A stretch of 10,839 nucleotides of DNA, from positions 1 through 10,839 of the forward strand of contig CAJJYO010000033.1 in the NCBI GenBank assembly GCA_905197385.1, read 5' to 3'. The stretch comes from an uncultured Collinsella sp. Its GTDB lineage: Bacteria > Actinomycetota > Coriobacteriia > Coriobacteriales > Coriobacteriaceae. The position numbers and the translations under genes were made by a program. Positions 1 through 5,124 of this stretch are shown one piece after another. The notes under the pieces were generated by a model. It saw nothing but the letters and a program-made list of their open reading frames with translations. It did not search any database and was not told the origin of the DNA. The stretch's first letter is position 1; the number at the start of each line of letters is the position of its first letter.

Positions 1-1241
1 ATGAGGTCTGCCGAGCCATCGGGGCGCAGCAGGACCTCGGCGGAGCGCAGGCGGCCGTTGTAGTTGTAGCCCATGGAGTAGCCATGCGCACCGGTATCGT
101 GGATTACAAGCAGGTCACCCATGTCGATATGCGGCAGCTCGCGATCGATAGCGAACTTGTCGTTGTTCTCGCATAGGTTGCCCGTGATGTCATAGGTGTT
201 CGTGACGGGCGCTGTGGCCTTGTCGGCGCCGCCCGGCTGACCCATCACCGTAATGTGGTGGTAGGCGCCATACATGGCAGGGCGAATCAAATCGACGGCG
301 CTTGCATCGACGCCGATATAGTCCTTGTAGATCTGCTTCTCGTGGATAGCCTTGGTGACCAGGCAGCCGTAGGGGCCCATCATAAAGCGGCCCATCTCAG
401 TGCAGATGGCCACATCGCCCATGCCGGCGGGAACCAGGATCTCGTCGTATGCCGCGTGTACTCCCTCGCCGATGGTGCGAATGTCGTTGGCCTGCTGCTC
501 GGGCAGGTAGGGGATGCCGACGCCGCCGGACAGATTGATGAAGGCGACGTGTGCGCCGGTCTCGCGCTCCAGGCGTACGGCAAGCTCAAAGAGGATGCGC
601 GCGAGCTTGGGGTAGTAGTCGTTGGTGACGGTGTTGCTGGCAAGGAATGCGTGGATGCCAAAGTCCTCGGCGCCCTTGGCCTTGAGCATGCGGAAGGCCT
701 CGAAGAGCTGCTCGGTGGTCATGCCATATTTGGAGTCGCCCGGGTTGTCCATGATGCCGTTGGAGAGCTGGAACAGGCCGCCTGGATTAAAGCGGCAGCT
801 GACCGTCTTGGGGATGGGCCCCGCAACGCGCTCAAAGAACCCGATGTGGCTGATGTCGTCAAAGTTGACGATGGCACCCAGCTTGTCGGCGAGCTCAAAG
901 TCGGCAGCCGGTGTGTCGTTGGACGAGAACATGATGTCGTGTCCCGTGATACCCAGTGAGCGGGCGATCATGAGCTCGGTATAGCTCGAGCAATCGCAGC
1001 CGCAGCCGTATTCGTTGAGAATGGAGATGAGCGCCGGGTTGGGATTGGCCTTGACGGCAAAGTATTCCTTAAAGCCCGGGTTCCATGCGAAGGCGTTGCG
1101 CACCTCTTGCATGTTGCGGCGGATGCCCGCCTCGTCGTATAGATGAAACGGCGTGGGGAACTGCTCGACGATATGCTCGAGCGTCTCCTTGTCCACAAAC
1201 GGCTGCTTGGCCGCATATGCCTCGTTGGGGGTCAATGCCAT
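1..1241 (-). CDS. lysA: Diaminopimelate decarboxylase (3' end cut off by the left edge)
   Basis: This PLP enzyme of fold type III removes CO2 from meso-diaminopimelate to give L-lysine, the last step of lysine synthesis in the cytoplasm. I translated it by hand: 413 residues are visible and the frame is still open at base 1, so only a short C-terminal tail is missing. Seen: the PLP lysine in FAVKANPNP (Lys64), a glycine-rich SGGVGIP (238-244), RPAMYGAYH (320-328), the catalytic-type cysteine in LCENNDKF (Cys357), and GAHGYSMGYNYN near the C-terminus. The cofactor-contact motif, usually HxHIGS, reads HAFLASNT (197-204), and the usual EPGR reads EMGR (282-285). This points to a divergent LysA clade that also carries the CENND form. 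The ATG at 1241 follows a GAGG SD (1252-1255, minus strand) at a spacing of 10. A lysine riboswitch precedes the gene, which strongly supports the assignment. A related PLP decarboxylase specificity is possible but less likely. Confidence 0.93.
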   Translation of the reverse strand, partial: MALTPNEAYAAKQPFVDKETLEHIVEQFPTPFHLYDEAGIRRNMQEVRNAFAWNPGFKEYFAVKANPNPALISILNEYGCGCDCSSYTELMIARSLGITGHDIMFSSNDTPAADFELADKLGAIVNFDDISHIGFFERVAGPIPKTVSCRFNPGGLFQLSNGIMDNPGDSKYGMTTEQLFEAFRMLKAKGAEDFGIHAFLASNTVTNDYYPKLARILFELAVRLERETGAHVAFINLSGGVGIPYLPEQQANDIRTIGEGVHAAYDEILVPAGMGDVAICTEMGRFMMGPYGCLVTKAIHEKQIYKDYIGVDASAVDLIRPAMYGAYHHITVMGQPGGADKATAPVTNTYDITGNLCENNDKFAIDRELPHIDMGDLLVIHDTGAHGYSMGYNYNGRLRSAEVLLRPDGSADL

Positions 1242-1251
1242 GTCCCGTAAA

Positions 1252-1300
1252 CCTCGCTATCCAGACGGCGCCATCTGCGCATCGAATCCGCATAGCGTGG
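1252..1300 (-). promoter_or_regulatory. Candidate SD-masking stem downstream of the lysine aptamer
   Basis: On the minus strand CCACGCTAT (plus positions 1292-1300) can pair with ATAGCGAGG (1252-1260), with one A-A mismatch. This buries the GAGG ribosome-binding site of lysA. The 3' strand of aptamer stem P1 also contains CGCTATCC (1312-1319), which is perfectly complementary to GGATAGCG (1255-1262) and would compete for the same bases. With lysine bound, P1 is formed and the masking stem can close. Without lysine, the P1 strand is free to pair with GGATAGCG and leave the AGG exposed. The complementarity is seen directly; the switching model is inference. Confidence 0.5.
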
Positions 1301-1310
1301 ACCCAATGTC

Positions 1311-1473
1311 CGGATAGCGCTCCCGCATTGCTGCAGACAGTCCTGTGGGTGTTTCCCACAGGCCCACCAGGTTGTTCGTGCCCGAAAAGCCCAGTTCGGA
1401 GGGTTTCGCCCCCCCGCGGGGTCAAAGCCTGCCGGCTCGCCCGCGGCTCTTCGTGCCCGCGCCTCTATCAAGT
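1311..1473 (-). promoter_or_regulatory. Lysine riboswitch (L-box) in the lysA leader
   Basis: On the minus strand the leader carries the hallmarks of the lysine aptamer. GATAGAGGCGC (from 1469) opens the closing stem and its AGAGG element. The middle contains GGCGAAACCCTCCGAA and then CTGGGC. A perfect 8-bp hairpin, CCTGTGGG/CCCACAGG, lies at 1342-1349 and 1355-1362. ACTGTC...GGGAGCGCTATC closes the aptamer at 1313-1317, pairing with the opening GATAG (1465-1469). The order and sequence match my memory of the Bacillus subtilis lysC leader (GATAGAGGTGC ... GCCGAAG ... GCTGTC ... GGAG-GCTATC). The aptamer starts only a few bases after the predicted start of transcription and ends about 70 bases before lysA. 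No U-tract terminator follows, so control of translation is more likely than attenuation. Confidence 0.9.
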
Positions 1474-1480
1474 GGTAAAG

Positions 1481-1509
1481 ACCCTATCACGTTGCACTTT
1501 ACCAAACAA
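1481..1509 (-). promoter_or_regulatory. Predicted lysA promoter
   Basis: On the minus strand there is a -35-like TTGTTT (1504-1509), a 17-base spacer and an extended -10, TGATAGGGT (hexamer 1481-1486). The predicted start of transcription, near 1474, puts the lysine aptamer at the extreme 5' end of the mRNA, as expected for a riboswitch. The match to consensus is moderate. Confidence 0.5.
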
Positions 1510-1526
1510 GAGTATTCGTATATAAC
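1498..1526 (+). promoter_or_regulatory. Predicted promoter of the M20 amidohydrolase
   Basis: TTTACC (1498-1503), a 17-base spacer and TATAAC (1521-1526) lie in an AT-rich patch. Its -35 side overlaps the -35 side of the lysA promoter on the other strand, so the two transcripts start back to back. The leader would be about 87 bases. It holds only a short CAGCA-ATA-TGCTG hairpin (1539-1551). Confidence 0.45.
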
Positions 1527-1619
1527 GTTTAAAAAATGCAGCAATATGCTGGAAACATGTGTGCCACAATCCTGTATCACAATAAGTTGCAACAGATGTG
1601 CCTCACGAAGGGATTCTCT

Positions 1620-2807
1620 ATGACCGAGCTCCAAGAACTCCGTCGCTATCGCCGCGATCTCCATCGCATTCCGGAGCTCGATTTCGATCTTCCGCAGACT
1701 ATCGCCTATATCGAGGGCGTGTTGGCGCCGCTCGCTTGCGAGGTGACCCATCCGTGTCCCAGCTGCGTCTGCGCTTTCTTCGACGCTGGCGTTGGTGCCG
1801 CGCGTGCCACGGCGATTCGCGCCGATATGGATGCGCTGCCCATCGCGGAGGCGACGGGAGCGGCCTTTGCCTCGATCCATCCCGGCAAGATGCACGCTTG
1901 CGGACATGACGGACACATGGCCATGGCACTTGCCGCCGCGACGTATGTCGACCGTACGATTCGCGAGCAGACGGGCGCCATTAGGCGCAACGTTCTCTTT
2001 GTGTTCCAGCCGGCCGAGGAAACGACCGGTGGTGCCAAGACGGTATGCGAGAGCGGTGTGTTCGAGCGCTATGGGGCTGACCGCATTTTTGGCTTCCATG
2101 TGTGGCCCGATCTGCCTGCCGGCACGTTGGCGAGCTGCCCCGGTCCGCTGCTGGCGCGTTCGAGTGAGACGCATATCCATATTCACGGGACGAGCATCCA
2201 TATCGCTAAGACCTATGGCGTTCCGGTCGAGGAGTCGCACGATGCGGCGCTGGCGGCTGCCAAGTTCTTGGTTGCCGAGCGCGAACTGATGGATGAGCTG
2301 GGTGCCGACGAGCCCTGCATTGGTAAGTTCGGCCTGCTGCAGGCCGGCGCCGTCTGCAATGCGGTGGCGGGGGAGGCCCATGTTGCCGGCAGCCTGCGTG
2401 TGTTTACGGACGACATGTTCGACCGGGCGCGCGAAGGCGTGCGCCGCGTGCTTGATGAGGCATGCGCCGCAACGGGCTGCACATATGACCTCGATTTTGC
2501 CGAGGGCTATCCGCCGGTCGACAACGACCCCGAGCTGTTTGCCAACATCACGCCTGCCTTGCCCGGGCTGCAGCTCGTGGAGGAACCGCTGCTGATCGCC
2601 GAGGATTTCGCGTTCTATCAACGCCATCTGCCGGGCGTGTTCTTCCTGCTGGGCACGGGTATGCCAGAGGACCAAGACAACCCGAGTGATTCGGATGGCT
2701 GTCCCGCCTATGCCACAAGCGCTCTGCATACCGATAGCATGCTCTTCGACGAGGAAATCCTTCTCAAAGGCCTCGATGTCTACAAACGATTGCTTTTGCT
2801 TGACTAA
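1620..2807 (+). CDS. M20-family metallo-amidohydrolase (N-acyl-amino-acid deacylase; possibly N-acetyl-diaminopimelate deacetylase)
   Basis: This is a cytoplasmic zinc/manganese hydrolase of the M20D group (HipO / IAA-amino-acid hydrolase / YkuR type), which splits the N-acyl group from amino acids. The protein is 395 residues, normal for the family. Metal ligands can be read as Cys94 and His96 (MHACGHDGH), Glu133-Glu134 (FQPAEE), His160 (GFHVWP) and His370 (ALHTDS). IRADMDALPI (67-76) is the usual N-terminal signature. The dimerisation-domain motif, usually GGHAAxPH, is changed to GTSIHIAKTYG (190-200). I chose the ATG at 1620 because AAGGGA precedes it at good spacing and homologues start with a similar RxxRRDLHRxPEL. 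The frame stays open upstream to 1536 without a convincing SD. The divergent position next to riboswitch-controlled lysA makes an acetyl-diaminopimelate substrate attractive, but the same family acts on many acyl-amino acids. Confidence 0.87.
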   Translation: MTELQELRRYRRDLHRIPELDFDLPQTIAYIEGVLAPLACEVTHPCPSCVCAFFDAGVGAARATAIRADMDALPIAEATGAAFASIHPGKMHACGHDGHMAMALAAATYVDRTIREQTGAIRRNVLFVFQPAEETTGGAKTVCESGVFERYGADRIFGFHVWPDLPAGTLASCPGPLLARSSETHIHIHGTSIHIAKTYGVPVEESHDAALAAAKFLVAERELMDELGADEPCIGKFGLLQAGAVCNAVAGEAHVAGSLRVFTDDMFDRAREGVRRVLDEACAATGCTYDLDFAEGYPPVDNDPELFANITPALPGLQLVEEPLLIAEDFAFYQRHLPGVFFLLGTGMPEDQDNPSDSDGCPAYATSALHTDSMLFDEEILLKGLDVYKRLLLLD

Positions 2808-2852
2808 GGCGCAAAGGACTATTTGCTCTAGAAAACACGAACAAACGTACGA

Positions 2853-2898
2853 TATAATAGAGATGTAAGTCTATAGAAACGTTTGACGTTACTAACGT
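2853..2898 (+). promoter_or_regulatory. higBA promoter (-10) and palindromic operator candidate
   Basis: A perfect -10 hexamer TATAAT lies at 2853-2858, with no good -35 at 17-18 bases. Between it and the higB SD are a perfect palindrome ACGTTA-C-TAACGT (2886-2898) and AAACGTTT (2877-2884). Two further AACGTA-like units occur at 2844 and 2894. HTH antitoxins of this family repress their own operon by binding such palindromes; binding here is inferred. Confidence 0.55.
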
Positions 2899-2909
2899 AA
2901 GGCGATACT

Positions 2910-3191
2910 ATGATTGCATCGTATAAAGATGAGGATACCGAACGCTTTGCCATGGGTGTGCGGGTCAGGAGGTTCGTGCCCTTTGAGCGTGTTGCGTTGA
3001 GGAAGATTCGCCAACTGCAGGTTTGTGCTTCGCTTGATGATCTTCGCGTTCCACCGGGCAACCGCCTGGAAGCTTTGAAGGGCGATCGTGCCGGTCAATA
3101 TGGCATCCGTGTTAACGAGCGCTATCGGGTCTGTTTTGAGTGGAGACAGGAGATGGCTTGGAATGTCGAAATCGTCGATTATCACAAGTGA
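2910..3191 (+). CDS. higB: HigB-type toxin, RelE/ParE superfamily mRNA interferase
   Basis: Toxins of this family cut mRNA on the ribosome and are held inactive by the HigA antitoxin. The 93-residue length is typical. Seen: PPGNRLEALKGDRAGQY (48-64), the core motif of the GraT/HigB group, then IRVNERYRVCFEW (66-78) with the basic residues Arg67, Arg71 and Arg73, and the C-terminal VEIVDYH (86-92) with the conserved Tyr-His. AAGG (2899-2902) lies seven bases before the ATG. The gene precedes and overlaps its antitoxin by 29 bases, the toxin-first order usual for higBA. The reading frame and active-site residues look intact, so it is probably functional. Confidence 0.93.
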   Translation: MIASYKDEDTERFAMGVRVRRFVPFERVALRKIRQLQVCASLDDLRVPPGNRLEALKGDRAGQYGIRVNERYRVCFEWRQEMAWNVEIVDYHK

Positions 3192-3504
3192 TGAGACTTC
3201 GGCCGATTTGCTGTCGCCGGTGACTCCTGGTGAGCTTCTCAAAGAGGAGTTTCTTGTTCCCATGGGCATTTCTCAATATCGCCTTGCGAAAGAGACTGGG
3301 ATTCCGGCTCAGCGTATCGGGCAGATTGTCTTGGGAAAACGTCGCGTGACGGCCGACACCGACCTCCGTCTTTGCCGTTATTTTGGCCTGACGGATGGTT
3401 ATTGGCTGCGCGCTCAGGTGGCGTTTGACCTTGAGGCCGAGAAAAGGCGGATCGAACCGGAACTCGACAAGATCGTTCCTGTTCAGCAGGCTATCGCACT
3501 GTAG
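3163..3504 (+). CDS. higA: HigA-type antitoxin, XRE-family DNA-binding protein
   Basis: This 113-residue protein neutralises HigB and represses the operon. TPGELLKEEFLVPMGISQ (21-38) is the diagnostic HigA opening. The helix-turn-helix continues through YRLAKETGIPAQRIGQIVLGKR, and TADTDLRLCRYFG (63-75) is the conserved second half. WLRAQVAFDLE follows, which in the family contacts the toxin. The frame is open upstream to 3088 inside higB. I place the start at the ATG at 3163 because AGGAG (3148-3152) precedes it and the extra upstream residues are unlike the family. Translation is probably coupled to higB through the 29-base overlap. Confidence 0.93.
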   Translation: MSKSSIITSDETSADLLSPVTPGELLKEEFLVPMGISQYRLAKETGIPAQRIGQIVLGKRRVTADTDLRLCRYFGLTDGYWLRAQVAFDLEAEKRRIEPELDKIVPVQQAIAL

Positions 3505-3533
3505 TGCTCAAAGATGATGGGGGTGGCGCGGCG

Positions 3534-3857
3534 ATGAGGCGACGCCGACAGTCTGCCGTATATAGTCCGGGTGGATGCGGGTGCGGTTTGCTGCTGCTTC
3601 CGGTCATCGCTGTGGGCATTGGCGTGATGTTTGTGCTTGCTGGGCTGGCTACGGCGGCACTCGTACTGTTTATCACTGCTATCGGCGTGACGATTTGGCT
3701 TTATCGCAGTCGTGAGCAGCGCCGCGCCGACGGTAAGACCAATGTAGGATGGATTGCCTTTTTGGTCATCGCCTACCTGCTGAGCATCAGCTATTTGGCC
3801 TTCTTTATTCTGTTGCTTGTGAGCACCTTTACCGGGGAATCCGTCACGGTGGGTTGA
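3534..3857 (+). CDS. Small membrane protein of unknown function
   Basis: I do not recognise the family. The 107-residue protein starts with a basic, glycine-rich head (MRRRRQSA, then a PGGCGCG stretch). Two closely spaced hydrophobic helices follow (about residues 18-55), then a basic loop (YRSREQRRADGK), and then a long hydrophobic stretch (about 73-100) that is one or two helices. There is no signal-peptidase site or catalytic motif. The frame also permits a GTG start at 3504, touching the higA stop codon. I prefer the ATG at 3534 because a purine-rich GGGGGTGG lies just before it. Its position right after higA suggests read-through transcription, but nothing ties it to the toxin-antitoxin function. 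Confidence 0.65.
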   Translation: MRRRRQSAVYSPGGCGCGLLLLPVIAVGIGVMFVLAGLATAALVLFITAIGVTIWLYRSREQRRADGKTNVGWIAFLVIAYLLSISYLAFFILLLVSTFTGESVTVG

Positions 3858-3962
3858 TGCACTGCCAACAGACGGTTGCGCAAAGTGCGTTTGCTCGGCG
3901 TTTGGATAACTGCATTGGCCGTTTACCGCAGCCTTAGCTCTCAGCTAATGAATTCAAGTTTA
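3858..3962 (+). other. Intergenic spacer upstream of the lipoprotein gene
   Basis: This stretch holds the palindrome TTGCGCAA (3876-3883), a short hairpin TTAGCT-CTC-AGCTAA (3934-3948) and a weak promoter-like pair TTTACC (3922-3927) / TAATGA (3946-3951, spacer 18). The promoter call is weak. No strong terminator separates it from the preceding gene. Confidence 0.35.
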
Positions 3963-4016
3963 ATCCTTCCTACGATGTGCTGTGTGCCGGCACGGTAGCC
4001 GGATCGTAGGAAGGAT
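3963..4016 (+). promoter_or_regulatory. Perfect 14-bp inverted repeat that encloses the lipoprotein's ribosome-binding site
   Basis: ATCCTTCCTACGAT (3963-3976) and ATCGTAGGAAGGAT (4003-4016) are exact reverse complements separated by 26 bases. The right arm contains the only SD for the next gene (AGGAAGG, 4008-4014) and ends two or five bases before its candidate start codons (4019, 4022). As RNA, the stem would hide the SD. The loop could form an inner CCGG/CCGG stem (3987-3990 with 3999-4002). There is no U-tract, so it is not an intrinsic terminator. Possible roles are a translational switch, a thermosensor or a two-site DNA operator. Confidence 0.8.
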
Positions 4017-4018
4017 GC

Positions 4019-4564
4019 ATGATGAAAAAGCTTGAAAACGAAGTGCTGCTGAGCCGTCGCGCTGCACTGGGCGCATTCGCCACCGTCGCCTTGGGGACTG
4101 CCGGTCTTCTTACCGGTTGTGGTAGCGATAAGGCGACCGTCACCGAGGACGCTGGCGATGGCGACAAGAAGGAAGAGGCGAAGAAGGAAGAGCAGTCTAC
4201 GACTGACCTGGCGGTTGGTGCGACGGTGACCACGGCTGCCGGTCTTTCCGTCGTTGTCGATTCCGTCCAGCCCGGCCTCACAAATTATGACGGTTCGACC
4301 ATGACGGGCATTCACGTCACGTACGTCAACAATGGTGATGAGGGCGCAGATTACAACATCTACGACTGGAAGGGCGAGGACGCCAACGGCGCTCAGCAGA
4401 ATCAGGGTTACTACAGCGAGGGCTCCGATGAGCTGCAGTCTGGTACCCTTGCCGCTGGTGGCTCTGTGGCGGGCAATATCTACTTTGATGGCGATATCAA
4501 GAAGGCACTGTATTTTGCCAACATGTTTGATAAGTCTGCCACTGCAAGCTGGGTGTTGGCCTAG
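4019..4564 (+). CDS. Secreted lipoprotein, DUF4352-like, with Tat-type signal
   Basis: The 181-residue protein has a twin-arginine-like signal (SRRAALGAF, Arg13-Arg14), a hydrophobic core, and a lipobox LLTGC with Cys34 as the lipidated residue. It should therefore be anchored to the outer face of the membrane. A charged linker rich in Lys, Glu and Asp (about 38-62) follows. A beta-rich domain (about 65-181) resembles the DUF4352 immunoglobulin-like fold: IHVTYVNNGDEGADYN, then a NIYDWKGEDANG turn, then SGTLAAGGSVAGNIYFDGD. That fold is common in lipoproteins of Gram-positive bacteria and its function is unknown. The start may be 4019 or 4022; the latter has the better SD spacing (7). Only 39 bases separate it from the next gene, with no terminator, so the two are probably co-transcribed. 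Confidence 0.8.
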   Translation: MMKKLENEVLLSRRAALGAFATVALGTAGLLTGCGSDKATVTEDAGDGDKKEEAKKEEQSTTDLAVGATVTTAAGLSVVVDSVQPGLTNYDGSTMTGIHVTYVNNGDEGADYNIYDWKGEDANGAQQNQGYYSEGSDELQSGTLAAGGSVAGNIYFDGDIKKALYFANMFDKSATASWVLA

Positions 4565-4603
4565 CATGTCGCTACCGTTGCGCCGTATGGGAGGTGAAGT
4601 CGT

Positions 4604-5026
4604 ATGCCCGATAAAAAGCTGACTGACGAGTTACTCAATGAGCTTCTCGACGCGCCAAACATCGATGGCTATATCAAAGAACACGACTTTGCCACCCCGT
4701 CGCTTTCGAACTACCTGAAGCAGCTACTGCAGGAAAAGGGCTTGGAGCGCTCGCACGTGGTTCGTATGGCCGATCTCAATGAGACCTTTGGCTATCAGAT
4801 CTTTACCGGCGCGCGTCATCCGAGTCGCAATAAGGTGCTGCAGATTGCCTTTGCGATGGCGCTGACGCTCAAAGAGACCAACCGTGCGCTGACGGCTGCC
4901 GGGGTAAGCGTCCTTAACTGCAAGGACCGCCGCGATGCGATTATCATTTTTTGCATCGATCGCGGGTGCAGCCTCCAAAAGGTCAACGAGGAGCTGTATC
5001 GCTTTGGCGAGGAGACGGTGAGTTAG
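4604..5026 (+). CDS. Small XRE-like helix-turn-helix protein linked to the kinase
   Basis: This protein is 140 residues long. After an acidic N-terminal helix (DELLNELLDAPNIDGYIKEH), a lambda-repressor-like HTH fold spans about 33-102. The turn region is HVVRMADLNETFGYQIFTGA (51-70) and RHPSRNKVLQIAFAMAL follows. The C-terminal part (108-137) contains RRDAIIIFCIDRGCSLQKVNEELYR in pieces: a conserved-looking RRDAIIIF and then a helix ending LYRFGEET. From memory, close relatives occur in Lachnospiraceae and Coriobacteriia, often just before a Ser/Thr kinase gene, but their function is not established. A strong SD (GGAGGTGA) precedes the ATG. It might bind DNA, or be a partner or substrate of the kinase encoded next. 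Confidence 0.8.
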   Translation: MPDKKLTDELLNELLDAPNIDGYIKEHDFATPSLSNYLKQLLQEKGLERSHVVRMADLNETFGYQIFTGARHPSRNKVLQIAFAMALTLKETNRALTAAGVSVLNCKDRRDAIIIFCIDRGCSLQKVNEELYRFGEETVS

Positions 5027-5124
5027 CGGCTAATATCTGAGCCGGCGGAGCTGCCGAACAACGATGCAAACGAACGGGGCGCGGATGCCATGGGGTGTCT
5101 GCGCCCTGCGCTATGATGGAGGCT

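Noticed and set aside
255..959. 234-codon open frame on the plus strand opposite lysA
   Set aside because: It lies wholly inside the lysA coding region, with no recognisable domain and no SD.
1242..1312. Transcription terminator after the lysine aptamer
   Set aside because: The stems present are not followed by a U-tract on the minus strand, so SD masking was preferred.
1422..2729. 435-codon open frame on the minus strand opposite the M20 gene
   Set aside because: It is the mirror of a strongly supported enzyme gene with all metal ligands. Its translation shows no family motif, and it would run across the lysine riboswitch.
3963..4016. Reading the 14-bp inverted repeat as an intrinsic terminator
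   Set aside because: No T-run follows on either strand, and the right arm is the SD of an intact gene.
4015..4035. Tiny six-codon frame starting at an ATG fused to the lipoprotein SD
   Set aside because: The ATG directly abuts the SD with no spacing, so initiation there is very unlikely.
3941..4567. 208-codon open frame on the minus strand opposite the lipoprotein
   Set aside because: It runs through the lipoprotein and the inverted repeat in antisense. There is no motif, and the plus frame has a signal peptide, lipobox and SD.
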